From assembly GCA_022821545.1 (NCBI GenBank), contig JAJEDJ010000045.1, positions 1 to 64,000 on the forward strand: a stretch of DNA of 64,000 nucleotides, written 5' to 3'. The notes under the pieces are model-generated. The model had not been told where the DNA came from. It made no database searches and was given only the letters and a program-made list of their open reading frames with translations. The DNA comes from Caldilineaceae bacterium. Lineage in GTDB: Bacteria; Chloroflexota; Anaerolineae; Caldilineales; Caldilineaceae. Below are positions 34,613-46,204 of this stretch, piece by piece. Each line of letters opens with the position of its first letter. Positions within the stretch are counted from its first letter, which is position 1. The translations under genes were made by a program, and so were the position numbers.

Positions 34613-36741
34613 CTTGGCTCGCCGACAAGATCGCCTGGTGGATTCTGCACTAGAACCTTACTCGCTCCGGCGCCAACTGCGCCCCCCTCCGCAATCGACT
34701 CCACGTGGACCGGGCAGACCTTCAACTCCGCCGTATGCGTAATCGGATCGTAGCCTGAGCCGGTCAGCACGTTGATCGGCACGTCGGCGAAGGAAAAACT
34801 GGCGAAAACCGTCCCTTGCGGAGAGCGTCTCGTCGTTTGCACACGCACGTCCACCGCACCGCGACGGCTTCTCATCCTGGCCCAGCCGCCGTCGTGCAGG
34901 CCGTAGCGGGCGGCGTCGCTCGGATGCACCTCCAGCGTCTCCTCCGGCAGCAGGTCGTTTATGCCCTCCGATCTACCGGTCTGTGTGCGCGTATGGTAGC
35001 TCTCCAGCCGGCGCCCTGTCGTCAGCCACAACGGGTAGTCCTCATCAATCGTCTCCGCCGGATCGCGGTAGTCGGTGAAGCTGAACTTGCCGCGCCCGTT
35101 GATGAATTCATCTTCGTGCAGGCGCGGCGTGCCGGGATGCCCGCGATAGGGTATCGGCCACTGGTACTGGCCGCTTTCAGCCAGGTCCCAGTCGATGCCG
35201 GCGTAAATCGGCGACAGTTCGCAGAGCTCATTGAATATCGGGACTGCCGAGTCGTAGTCGAACCCGCGCATGCCCATCCGCTGGGCGATCTGACCGATTA
35301 TCCACCAGTCGGGCCTGGCCTCGCCCGCCGGCTCCACCGCTTTGCGTACCCGCTGTATGCGCCGCTCCGTGTTGACGAAATTTCCGTCGGTCTCGGCCCA
35401 GGATGCGGCCGGCAGCACCACGTCCGCCAGCTCCGCCGTCTCGGTCAGAAAGATGTCAATCACGACCAGATGCTCCAGGCTCTTCAATGCGTGGATGCAG
35501 TGCTCCTGGTCCGGGTCCGAAACGACCGTGTTCTCGCCGTCGATGAGCATGCCGAAAATTCCGTCGCCGCACTGTTCCAGGGCCGTCACCTTGGTGATTC
35601 CCTTTTCCAGATCGACCTTGCGGCCGTAGGCCTTCTCGAACTTGGCCTGATTGGCCGCATCGTCTACCGGTTGGAAGCCGGCGTAGTTGTTGGGCAGCGC
35701 ACCGCTGTCCCCGGCCCCCTGAATGTTGTTCTGCCCGCGCATTGGGTTGACACCCGTACCCTCGCGGCCGAAGTTGCCGGTCAGAAGAGCCAGATTGCAG
35801 AGGCTCTGCACGTTCTCCACACCGCAGATATGCTCCGTAATGCCCAGCGTATAGTAGATGGCGGCCTTGTCACTCGAGCCGTACAGGATGGCCGCCTCTT
35901 CGATCATCGCCGCCGGCACGCCGGTGATGCTCTCCGCCCACTCGGGCGTCTTTTCCTGCAGGTGATCCACCAGTTCATCGTAGCCCTCGGTTCGGGTCGC
36001 GACAAACTCTCTGTCGGCCAGCCTCTCTCGCACGATCACATGCGCCATCCCCAGCAGCAGCGCGGTATCGCTGCCAACCCGGATCGGCAGATAGAGATCT
36101 GCCATCTCCGCCAGGCGGATGCGCCGTGGATCGGCCACGATCATCTTGGCCCCGCGCGCCAGCGCCTTCTTCAGCCGCGTGGCCGCGACCGGGTGGGCCT
36201 CCGTCATGTTCGTGCCGATACAGAAGATCACATCCGGTTTTTCCATATCTGCCAGCGGATTGGACATCGCTCCCCGCCCGATTGTTGCCGCCAGACCGGC
36301 GACTGTGGGGGCGTGTCAGGCCCGGCTGCAGTTGTCAATATAATTTGTGCCAAACCCCACCCGGATGAACTTCTGCATCATGTAGTTGGCTTCGCTGGGC
36401 GTCCGCCCCGACGCGACCCCGTAGACCGCGTGGCGCCCATGTCTTTGCTCCACATCCATGAAGCCCTGCGCCGCCCGCTGCAGTGCCTCGTCCCAACTCG
36501 CCTTCTGCAACCGGCCTTCGCCGTCGCGTACGAGCGGATGGGTCAACCGGTCCGGGTGATGGACGTAATCGTAGGCGAACTGGCCCTTGACGCACAGCGC
36601 GCCCTGGTTGGCCGGCCCGTCGAAAGCCGGATGCACCGCAATTATGCGGTTGTCGCGGGTCATCAGGTCCAGCGAACAGCCGACGCCGCAGTAGCCGCAG
36701 ATGGTCCGGGTTGTCTTGGTGTCGGACATGGTTGCATTCAT
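34609..36741 (-). CDS. fdhA: Formate dehydrogenase catalytic subunit, selenocysteine-containing
   Basis: A 710-residue molybdopterin oxidoreductase that oxidises formate to CO2. The N-terminal [4Fe-4S] site (ICGYCGVGCS and a later Cys in GALCVKG) is followed by the reading frame DNCSRA-U-HAPTVAG, where U is an in-frame TGA at 36318-36316 (residue 142). E. coli FdhF has selenocysteine at 140 in the same context. A SECIS hairpin follows the codon. On either side the frame is open for the full family length. Conceptual translation that stops at TGA splits it into a 36316-37029 piece and a 34609-36267 piece, which should not be read as a pseudogene. ATG 36741 has AAAGGA upstream. The C-terminus is the molybdopterin dinucleotide-binding barrel. 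Confidence 0.93.
36275..36318 (-). promoter_or_regulatory. Bacterial SECIS element
   Basis: On the minus strand after TGA (36318-36316), CGCCC (36313-36309) pairs with GGGCG (36279-36275) as a lower stem. GTCGCC (36303-36298) pairs with GGCGGC (36292-36287) as the upper stem. The loop GGTCT sits at the same codon offset from TGA as the loop of the E. coli fdhF SECIS. It would recruit SelB with selenocysteyl-tRNA. Confidence 0.85.
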
Positions 36742-36794
36742 TGAAGAGTCCTTTCGACGAGCAAGGCGCGAGGAGGCGCGAAGCTCTGTTGAGA

Positions 36795-37496
36795 TTAGCT
36801 TCCGCCGTTCAGTGTACCGTCGCCGGCGAAGCGCAGCGCCTTCTTGTCGGCCAGCGCGCCTGTCGGGCACGTCTGCACGCATTGGCCGCAGAAAGTACAG
36901 GCCGAGTCCTGCAGATGGCCGCCGAACTCCACCGTGATCTGGGTCGCAAAGCCGCGGTTGGCAATGCTGATCGCGTAATCGCCCTCCTGCTCCGCGCAGA
37001 CGCGTACACAACGGTAGCAGGAGATACACAAGTCGTAGTCCCGCAGGATAAACGGGTTGGGGTCGTCCGGACGGCTGGCGCCCGACTGTGCGCCGGCAAA
37101 GCGGCCGCAGCCGGCATCATACTGTTCGACAAGCGTGCCCAGCTCCTGCGAAGCCACCCCCCGCAGCGCGTCCACCGCCACTTCGCGGTTCTCGGAAGCA
37201 ACGAGCTCCAGCAGGGTCCTCCGCAGCCCTTCCACCTTCGCCGACGCGGTCGTGACCTCCATGCCGTCCTCCGCCTGAGTCGTGCAAGAAGCCACCGGCG
37301 TCCGCTGCCCCGCCACCTCCACCACACACAGCCGACAGCTGCCGAAGGCCTCCAGCCGCGGGTCATAACAGAGCGTCGGCACGGTCTTTCCGGCCCGCGT
37401 CGCTACTTCATAGACCGTTTCGCCCGGAGAAAACTCCATCTGCTCGCCGTCGAGCGTAATTTTGGGTTGCTGTTGGGACTGGTTCACGGATGCCAT
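36795..37496 (-). CDS. Iron-sulfur subunit (HoxU/NuoG N-terminal type)
   Basis: A 233-residue electron-transfer subunit. An N-terminal [2Fe-2S] ferredoxin fold shows cysteines in LCYDPRLEAFGSCRLC and VASC. Two [4Fe-4S] sites follow in CISCYRCVRVC and CTFCGQCVQTCP. The His-Cys motif usual in NuoG between these parts is missing; a single Cys remains in DAGCGRF. It links the FMN subunit to FdhA. I take ATG 37496 (MASVNQ), close to the domain start. An alternative ATG at 37592 with TAAGG upstream would add 32 residues. It lies directly upstream of fdhA, after a 104-bp or 8-bp gap depending on the start. Confidence 0.9.
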   Translation of the reverse strand: MASVNQSQQQPKITLDGEQMEFSPGETVYEVATRAGKTVPTLCYDPRLEAFGSCRLCVVEVAGQRTPVASCTTQAEDGMEVTTASAKVEGLRRTLLELVASENREVAVDALRGVASQELGTLVEQYDAGCGRFAGAQSGASRPDDPNPFILRDYDLCISCYRCVRVCAEQEGDYAISIANRGFATQITVEFGGHLQDSACTFCGQCVQTCPTGALADKKALRFAGDGTLNGGS

Positions 37497-37599
37497 AATC
37501 TGTTGTAGTTGTGGCTGGCTTACCTCTCCTGACAGGGAAGGCGAGCAAAGCCAACCGAATTCACGAATCGATACGTGTTGGACTGCCGCCATCAGAGCC

Positions 37600-39309
37600 T
37601 TAACCCCGAAACGCCTCCACCTGCTCCGGGAAATTCCGCAGAAGACTGTCGCTGACGAAGCCGGCAGCCACGCCCAGCCCGCAGGCGCTCAGCTCCAGCA
37701 CGTCGCCAATGTCGCTGATCTCCCGCCGCCAAGCGTCAAGTTCTCCGGGCCCGCCGCCGGAAAGCCGTTCCAGCAGTCGCTGCGTACCGATGCGGCAGGG
37801 GAAACATTTGCCGCAGCTTTCGTGGGCAAAGAACGCCATCGCCTGGCGAGCGGCATCCACAATGTCGCGGCTGTCGTCGAAGACAATCACCCCACCCGCG
37901 CCCAGCATGGAACCCGCCCCTCGGATACTCGGCTCGTCGAGCGTGACCGATTCCAAAGCCTCGCTTGCCAGGAATCCGCCCGACAGCCCCGCCATCGACG
38001 CGGCCTGAAATGACCGCCCCGGCAGCGGACCGCCTGCCCAATCATGGAGCAGCGTCCGCAACGGCAATCCAAACGGCACTTCATAATTGCCGGGACGCTG
38101 CACGTCCCCGGAAAGGCTGATCAACTTGGTGCCGGCATGATCGCCCAGGCCCAGCTTCTGATACCATTCAGCGCCGCGCCGCAGGATCTGCGGCACAGCG
38201 CACAGCGTTTCCACATTGTTGACGGCCGTGGGCAGGTTTTCGAAGCCGTGCGTGGTAGGGAAGGGCGGGCGGTTGCGGGGGAAAGGGTGCTTGCCCTCCA
38301 GGCTGTTGAGCAGCGAGCCCTCCTCGCCGCAAATGTAGGCCCCCGCGCCTCGCCGCAAATAGAGTCGGAACGTGAAGCCGCTGCCGAGGATATTTTCTCC
38401 CAGCAGTCCTGCCTCTTCGGCCGCGCTGATAGCCTCTTCCAGCCGTGTGTTCGTCTCCGGGTATTCGTAACGCAGGTAGAGGAATCCACGGTCGGCTCCG
38501 GTGGCGTAACCCGCCAGCGTCATTCCTTCGATCACGGCGAAGGGGTCATGGTCCATCAGCGCCCGGTCCTTGAAGCAGCCCGGTTCGCCTTCATCGGCGT
38601 TACAGACAATGCTCTTCGGCTCGCCCGGGGCCTCGCGTACGAACTGCCACTTCATGCCCGTGGGGAATCCGGCGCCGCCCCGGCCAGCCAGTTTTGACTC
38701 CTTCAACACGTCGATCACATCGGTCGGGCTCTGCCCTTGCACAGCCTGTGTCAATGCGTCGTACCCGCCGCTGCGCCGGTAGCCGTCCAGGCTGTCCCGC
38801 TCCGGTGCGCGGATTTCGGCGAAGACGCACTCTTCACGCCCGCCCGGGTTCGGCACCGGCAGTGGTGAAGAGATTCGCCGCTGCAGCGTATGAAGCGGCG
38901 CGCTCACCACGAAAGTTTCATGGCCGATCAGCAGCGGGACCGGGTCGTCGCAACGGCCGGCGCAGGGCATCTCCTCTGCCCCCTCCAGACTTTCGACAAT
39001 TTCGAGCGCGCCGCGCTGGCGGCAGACGGGTCCTGTGCAGACGCGGGGCCGCTGCAGGCCGCCCTCCGCACGCGCAAAATGATGATAGAAGGTGACCGTG
39101 CCGTACAGGTCCGCCAGGGGGATCCGCAGCTCCTTGGCGATCGCTTCGATCGCCTCGGACCCGATGAACCCGTCGCGATTATGGAAGGCGTGGAGGATCG
39201 GCAGGAGCGGCGCGGGTTCGTCCCGAAAGCGTCCGATGAGGGTTAGATCGGTTTCCGCGACGACGATATTCTCGGTATACCCGCCCGTTCTCTGCTCTTG
39301 TCCGGTCAT
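37600..39309 (-). CDS. NuoE-NuoF fusion, NAD(H)-binding flavoprotein of formate dehydrogenase
   Basis: A 569-residue fusion. The first 150 residues are the thioredoxin-like NuoE domain with the [2Fe-2S] cysteines VCTGPVC and PCAGRC. The remainder is NuoF: the NADH/FMN motif GRGGAGFPTGMKW, then GAGAYICGEEGSLLNSLEG, and the [4Fe-4S] site ESCGKCFPCRIG. Such a fusion feeds electrons between NAD and the iron-sulfur chain. With the HoxU-like subunit and FdhA it gives a soluble NAD-dependent formate dehydrogenase. GGAAGAGG precedes the ATG. It is first gene of the operon, behind the 39358-39411 promoter region. Confidence 0.95.
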   Translation of the reverse strand: MTGQEQRTGGYTENIVVAETDLTLIGRFRDEPAPLLPILHAFHNRDGFIGSEAIEAIAKELRIPLADLYGTVTFYHHFARAEGGLQRPRVCTGPVCRQRGALEIVESLEGAEEMPCAGRCDDPVPLLIGHETFVVSAPLHTLQRRISSPLPVPNPGGREECVFAEIRAPERDSLDGYRRSGGYDALTQAVQGQSPTDVIDVLKESKLAGRGGAGFPTGMKWQFVREAPGEPKSIVCNADEGEPGCFKDRALMDHDPFAVIEGMTLAGYATGADRGFLYLRYEYPETNTRLEEAISAAEEAGLLGENILGSGFTFRLYLRRGAGAYICGEEGSLLNSLEGKHPFPRNRPPFPTTHGFENLPTAVNNVETLCAVPQILRRGAEWYQKLGLGDHAGTKLISLSGDVQRPGNYEVPFGLPLRTLLHDWAGGPLPGRSFQAASMAGLSGGFLASEALESVTLDEPSIRGAGSMLGAGGVIVFDDSRDIVDAARQAMAFFAHESCGKCFPCRIGTQRLLERLSGGGPGELDAWRREISDIGDVLELSACGLGVAAGFVSDSLLRNFPEQVEAFRG

Positions 39310-39357
39310 GGCCTCTTCCGCTGAACTACGTCATCGATCACAAGGAAAGTGCATTAG

Positions 39358-39411
39358 ATTCTACCAGTTCATCGTCGTTATCCCAACTGGTTACGATCTT
39401 ATCCCAATTGG
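39358..39411 (-). promoter_or_regulatory. fdh promoter with two phased 13-bp repeats
   Basis: On the minus strand TAGAAT (39363-39358) could be the -10 and TTGGGA (39386-39381) the -35, with 17 bp between. CCAGTTGGGATAA and CCAATTGGGATAA (plus-strand TTATCCCAACTGG at 39378 and TTATCCCAATTGG at 39399) repeat exactly 21 bp apart; the nearer one overlaps the -35. This spacing puts both on the same face of the helix. Confidence 0.6.
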
Positions 39412-39471
39412 CTGCGACCTTCACCGGGGCGCGGACAACCTTCCTGAAACCGTATCGCCGATGAATCCCCA

Positions 39472-39489
39472 GGCCCGCGGCCGCGGGCC
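39472..39489. other. 18-bp perfect palindrome
   Basis: GGCCCGCGG and its reverse complement CCGCGGGCC are adjacent, giving an 18-bp palindrome in the divergent gap between the fdh operon and the O-antigen ligase-like gene. Confidence 0.5.
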
Positions 39490-39524
39490 GCCATCACAAT
39501 ACCGGCCAGGCACAGGAGACGCTG

Positions 39525-39533
39525 TGGTATACT
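39525..39533 (+). promoter_or_regulatory. Extended -10 promoter next to a start codon
   Basis: TGG-TATACT ends 7 bp before the ATG at 39541. A transcript from it would begin at or next to the start codon, so the ligase-like gene may be leaderless. No good -35 match is seen. Confidence 0.4.
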
Positions 39534-39540
39534 TGCCTGG

Positions 39541-41052
39541 ATGATTCAGACCGCATATTCACACTTTGCCGAGACAGTACTTTCGCCCAAACCGCTGGTG
39601 CGGCGCGGCGCTATCGGCCTGCTGGTGGCCGCCGGCGCACTCCTTATCGCCCTTCTCATCGGCATTGCCGGGCCGTTGCTCTCCCTCGTTTTGGCCGCGG
39701 CGCTCGTTGGGGGCACGCTTATCCTTATGGATACGCACTGGGGCTATGTGGCCCTGGTCGGCGTTGTCTTCGTTCTGCCTTTCGCCAGCCTGCCCTTTCG
39801 TCTCGGCTTCAAACCGACTTTCCTGGATGCTGCGCTCGGCGCCCTCGTCTTCGTCTGGGCCCTCAAACTGGTGGCCGGAGGGCCGGGACTCTCCTTTTCT
39901 TCCCCGGCTCGGAACTCCAGGGTTTCCCAGGCTCGGCAGTTTCTGATTTCACCCATCGGGCTGCTCATCGCGCTATTCATGCTGATGGCCGTCTTCAGCT
40001 TTATCTACGGCATGACCCACAGCCGGCCTTCCAGCACCGTCATCCGCCGCTTCGGCGAAATTTTGCTGGGCATCGGTCTCTTTTTCGTCGTCATCAACAC
40101 GGTACGCACGCACAGAGAACTGGAGTGGGTGACCCGCTGGCTGTTCCTGGCAGCCTGGGCTTCCGCTTCGATAGCGGTGGTGTTCTATGTAATTCCCGAA
40201 GCATGGACCGTGCGGGCGCTGGATATGCTGGTGCGATTCGATTACCCCGGCGGTTTCGGCGCGTTGCGCTGGATCGAAGATGACCCCGACGGCACGATGC
40301 GGGCGATCGGGACAGCCGTCGACCCCAACGTCCTGGGGGGCATGATGATCCTGGCCGCGGCGATGGTCGGGCCGCAACTCATTTCGCCGCGACCGCTCCT
40401 CCCCCGCTGGCTGATCGTCCTGCTCTTCGCCACCATTGTGCTGTCGCTCTACTGGACCTTCAGCCGCTCCGCTCTTTTCGGTATGGTCGCAGCGCTCTCT
40501 GTGCCCGCAGTGCTCAAATACAGGCGGCTCCTGCCCTTCGGAATCGTGCTGGGCCTGCTGCTGTTTCTGCTGCCGCAGACCCAGGACTATGTTGCTCGGC
40601 TGTTGGAAGGGCTGGCCGGTGAGGATGTGGCCACACAGATGCGTTTCGGCGAGTATAAGGACGCCCTTATTCTGATTCGCCGCTACCCGATCTTCGGCGT
40701 CGGCTTTTCAGGCGTACCCGACATCGACATCTATCTCGGTGTCAGTATGTTTTACCTGACCGTCGCCGAAAACATGGGCATCTTCGGCCTGGTTATCTTT
40801 CTTGCTGTCATCACCGTTTTCTTGGGCATGTTCATCGCCGCCTGGAGGGCCGGGGTCGCGTCCCAACGGGAACCTTTGCTCCTCGGTTTCGGCGGCGCTG
40901 TCCTGGGAGCCCTCGTCAGTGGGTTCGCCGATCACTACTGGTTCAACCTCACCTATCCCCACATGACGGTTCTGTTCTGGATGTTTGTCGGCTTGGCCGT
41001 GGCAACCATTCTTATTGAAAGGGAAAGCGAAGGGCAGCCCGGCAGCTCCTGA
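39541..41052 (+). CDS. O-antigen ligase/polymerase-like membrane protein (Wzy/WaaL fold)
   Basis: A 503-residue membrane protein with about twelve hydrophobic segments. It has the O-antigen ligase domain pattern: a large hydrophilic loop in the C-half, [15 protein letters not shown] and [14 protein letters not shown] before it, then [18 protein letters not shown] in the loop, as in WaaL/Wzy homologues. These enzymes join or polymerise polysaccharide at the outer leaflet. No other glycan gene is near, so the substrate cannot be inferred. The ATG lies right after an extended -10 element. It is 59 bp upstream of lipA, with no functional link. Confidence 0.82.
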   Translation: MIQTAYSHFAETVLSPKPLVRRGAIGLLVAAGALLIALLIGIAGPLLSLVLAAALVGGTLILMDTHWGYVALVGVVFVLPFASLPFRLGFKPTFLDAALGALVFVWALKLVAGGPGLSFSSPARNSRVSQARQFLISPIGLLIALFMLMAVFSFIYGMTHSRPSSTVIRRFGEILLGIGLFFVVINTVRTHRELEWVTRWLFLAAWASASIAVVFYVIPEAWTVRALDMLVRFDYPGGFGALRWIEDDPDGTMRAIGTAVDPNVLGGMMILAAAMVGPQLISPRPLLPRWLIVLLFATIVLSLYWTFSRSALFGMVAALSVPAVLKYRRLLPFGIVLGLLLFLLPQTQDYVARLLEGLAGEDVATQMRFGEYKDALILIRRYPIFGVGFSGVPDIDIYLGVSMFYLTVAENMGIFGLVIFLAVITVFLGMFIAAWRAGVASQREPLLLGFGGAVLGALVSGFADHYWFNLTYPHMTVLFWMFVGLAVATILIERESEGQPGSS

Positions 41053-41111
41053 ACGCTTTCCCCGCGAGCAATCCGCGATCACCGGAGACGGAAGACCAGG
41101 AATAGGAATGT

Positions 41112-42140
41112 ATGAATAGAGCGACAACAGGTCTGCACAGCGAAGTGAATGAGATGGGCAAGGTCCGTGTCGATCCGGTACCGTTTGAGCAGTCCGATTC
41201 GACCGCCGGATCAACAGGCCTCTCTTTGGACATTGTTCCGTTGCCCGCCGCCGTCGACGGCAAGAGCCCCGGCCAGCTTACTCGCGGGCGGCGTCCGCCC
41301 TGGCTGCGCGTCCGTTCAGCCGATTCACTCAAATTCCGCGAGCTTAAACAGCTATTCCGGGGCAAGAGTCTCAATACTGTCTGCGAAGAGGCGATGTGCC
41401 CCAACATCGGCGAATGCTGGGGCCGGGGAACAGCTACCTTCCTGCTGATGGGGGATACCTGCACGCGCTCTTGCGGCTTCTGCAAGATCAAGACCGGCCG
41501 CCCCGACTTGCTCGATCCGGACGAGCCGCGGCGTATCGGCGAGAGCGTCCAGGCCATGAATCTGCAGCACGCTGTGCTGACAAGCGTCAATCGCGACGAG
41601 CAGCCGGATGGCGGCGCCTGGGTCTTCGCCGAAAGCATACACTGGATCCGGCGGCTGCAGCCGGGATGCACGGTGGAGGTTCTGATTCCCGACTTTAAGG
41701 GAGACTGGGCCGCCCTGCAGACTGTGATGGACGCCAAACCGGAGATCCTCAATCACAATACAGAGACTGTTGACCGCCTCTACAAAACGGTCCGTCCCCA
41801 GGCCCGCTACCACCGCTCCCTGGAGCTCCTGCAGCAGGCCAAGCGCATGGATTCGCAGGCCTTAACGAAATCGGGAATCATGATTGGACTGGGGGAGAGC
41901 TGGGAGGAGATCTTGGTGGTCATGGACGATCTGCGGGCGCACGACGTTGACATCATGACCATCGGCCAGTACCTGCAGCCCAGCCGGTTCCACCTGCCGA
42001 TCGTCGGTTACTACACGCCCGAACAGTTCGACCGACTGCGCGGGGAGGGCGAGCGCAGAGGCTTCCGCTGGATGGAGTGCGGTCCCCTCGTGCGCAGCAG
42101 CTACCACGCCGACGGGCAGGCCCATCTTAGCCCGCGCTGA
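41112..42140 (+). CDS. lipA: Lipoyl synthase
   Basis: A 342-residue radical-SAM enzyme that inserts two sulfur atoms into protein-bound octanoate. The auxiliary cluster cysteines [12 protein letters not shown] and the SAM cluster CTRSCGFC are intact, and RSSYHADGQ near the C-terminus carries the usual RSSY motif. The N-terminus is 40-50 residues longer than many LipA proteins and low in conservation, so the true start could be internal; ATG 41112 follows the operon gap. No lipB or lipoate-protein ligase gene is adjacent. Confidence 0.96.
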   Translation: MNRATTGLHSEVNEMGKVRVDPVPFEQSDSTAGSTGLSLDIVPLPAAVDGKSPGQLTRGRRPPWLRVRSADSLKFRELKQLFRGKSLNTVCEEAMCPNIGECWGRGTATFLLMGDTCTRSCGFCKIKTGRPDLLDPDEPRRIGESVQAMNLQHAVLTSVNRDEQPDGGAWVFAESIHWIRRLQPGCTVEVLIPDFKGDWAALQTVMDAKPEILNHNTETVDRLYKTVRPQARYHRSLELLQQAKRMDSQALTKSGIMIGLGESWEEILVVMDDLRAHDVDIMTIGQYLQPSRFHLPIVGYYTPEQFDRLRGEGERRGFRWMECGPLVRSSYHADGQAHLSPR

Positions 42141-42143
42141 ACC

Positions 42144-42177
42144 GCAGTGGTCAGAAATGCAGTGGTCAGATAAGCAG
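42144..42177. repeat. 15-bp tandem repeat
   Basis: GCAGTGGTCAGAAAT (42144-42158) and GCAGTGGTCAGATAA (42159-42173), plus a partial GCAG, lie directly after the lipA stop. Confidence 0.85.
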
Positions 42178-42262
42178 AGGTTAATGGTCGGCTGCCTGAA
42201 TTGGCGTCGCGACCTGATTGGGGCGGAGCAATCATGGACAAGCCGGGAATGCAGGGCCCGGC

Positions 42263-43159
42263 CTACAGACCGAGTCTCTCGGAGCAAACGGCGATATAGT
42301 CTGGGGAGATTTCGTAGCCTACCCAGCTGCGGCCCGCCTCTTGCGCGGCCACAGCGGTTGTACCGCTTCCCATAAACGGGTCCAACACGACATCATTGGA
42401 ATAGGTGTAGAGTTGGATGCAGCGAGCCGGCAGCTCCACAGGGAATGGCGCCGGGTGCTTGACTTTCTTCGCCGACTCGGCCGGGAACTCCCATACACTT
42501 TTAGTCCACTCAAGAAAACTGTCTCGACCGATCGTTGCTTCCTTGTTACCGACTTCCGGTTTCTGGCGGGCGAAATCCCCTTTGCAGAACACCAGGATGT
42601 ACTCATGTACATCCCTGAGTACGGGATTTGAAGGCGAGCGCCAGCTGCCCCAGGCACAAGACGCACCCGCGCTGGCCTGCTTATTCCAGATGATCTGACC
42701 CCGCATCAGAAAGCCGACGTCCATCATGTCCGCCGTTATGAAAGCGCTCAGCGGCAGATACGGTCTACGGCCAACGTTGGCGACGTTTATGCACGCCCTG
42801 CCGCCATGCACGAGCACACGGTAGGTCTCTTGCCATACTTCCCTGAGTGAGCGGCGGTACTCCTCCACGCTCATGTCCTCGTCGTAATCCTTTCCCACAT
42901 TATAGGGCGGTGACGTCACCATCAGATGCACGCTGTTATCCGGCAACTCGTGCATCGAGCCGCTGCTATGGCCATAAATGCGGTTCAAATCCGGAACCGG
43001 GTTCTCCGATGACGGTGGGCCGCCGTCAACGGTATCGGACCCGCCGTACATCTTGCGATCGTAGAATGCGCTTGAGTCGTATCCGACCCTTGCGCTGGTC
43101 CCAAACGACTGCATCCTGTTTTTCGACTTTGGCGCCTTGGTCACTCTGGGATTCTCCAT
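42263..43159 (-). CDS. Orphan DNA methyltransferase (TSPPY type)
   Basis: About 298 residues. The catalytic motif TSPPYNVGKDYDEDM is followed, toward the C-terminus, by the SAM-binding FMGSGTTAVAAQEAGRSWVG, so motif IV precedes motif I (beta class), typical of N4-cytosine or N6-adenine methylases. An insertion between them has WGSWRSPSNPVLRDVHEYI, possibly part of target recognition. The start is uncertain: ATG 43159 or ATG 43213, neither with a strong ribosome site. No restriction endonuclease or specificity gene is adjacent, so it probably acts alone. It is convergent with lipA and divergent from acnA. Confidence 0.88.
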   Translation of the reverse strand: MENPRVTKAPKSKNRMQSFGTSARVGYDSSAFYDRKMYGGSDTVDGGPPSSENPVPDLNRIYGHSSGSMHELPDNSVHLMVTSPPYNVGKDYDEDMSVEEYRRSLREVWQETYRVLVHGGRACINVANVGRRPYLPLSAFITADMMDVGFLMRGQIIWNKQASAGASCAWGSWRSPSNPVLRDVHEYILVFCKGDFARQKPEVGNKEATIGRDSFLEWTKSVWEFPAESAKKVKHPAPFPVELPARCIQLYTYSNDVVLDPFMGSGTTAVAAQEAGRSWVGYEISPDYIAVCSERLGL

Positions 43160-43456
43160 CCGGGGCCGTCTTTGCCGCGGTTTCGAATGCGGACCGGTGT
43201 GGATAGAAAGCAAGTAAATGCCCGCCGAGTATGATTAACTGCCGCCGAAATGTCAAGTCCCGTCAGAGTACGCTTTGCAGTCTAAAGCTGGGGTCAGCTA
43301 GGGCACGCACATGGGGACCCCAAAATTATGCCTTCTGTGTTCAATACGGGTATCATATGGCTACCCACCAGAAAATAGACTAGGCTCGCGAGACGCTGAT
43401 TCTCCGTCCCGGCCAGCGCTTAGCGACACCGTCAGACCAATTTGCAAGGGGGTGAA

Positions 43457-46200
<2,744 letters not shown>

Positions 46201-46204
<4 letters not shown>

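Noticed and set aside
34816..36744. 642-codon plus-strand ORF antisense to fdhA
   Set aside because: fdhA is supported by cofactor motifs and SECIS; the antisense frame has no family features.
36316..37029. fdhA as a pseudogene split by a nonsense mutation
   Set aside because: The TGA is at the known selenocysteine site, followed by a matching SECIS hairpin, and the frame is otherwise open.
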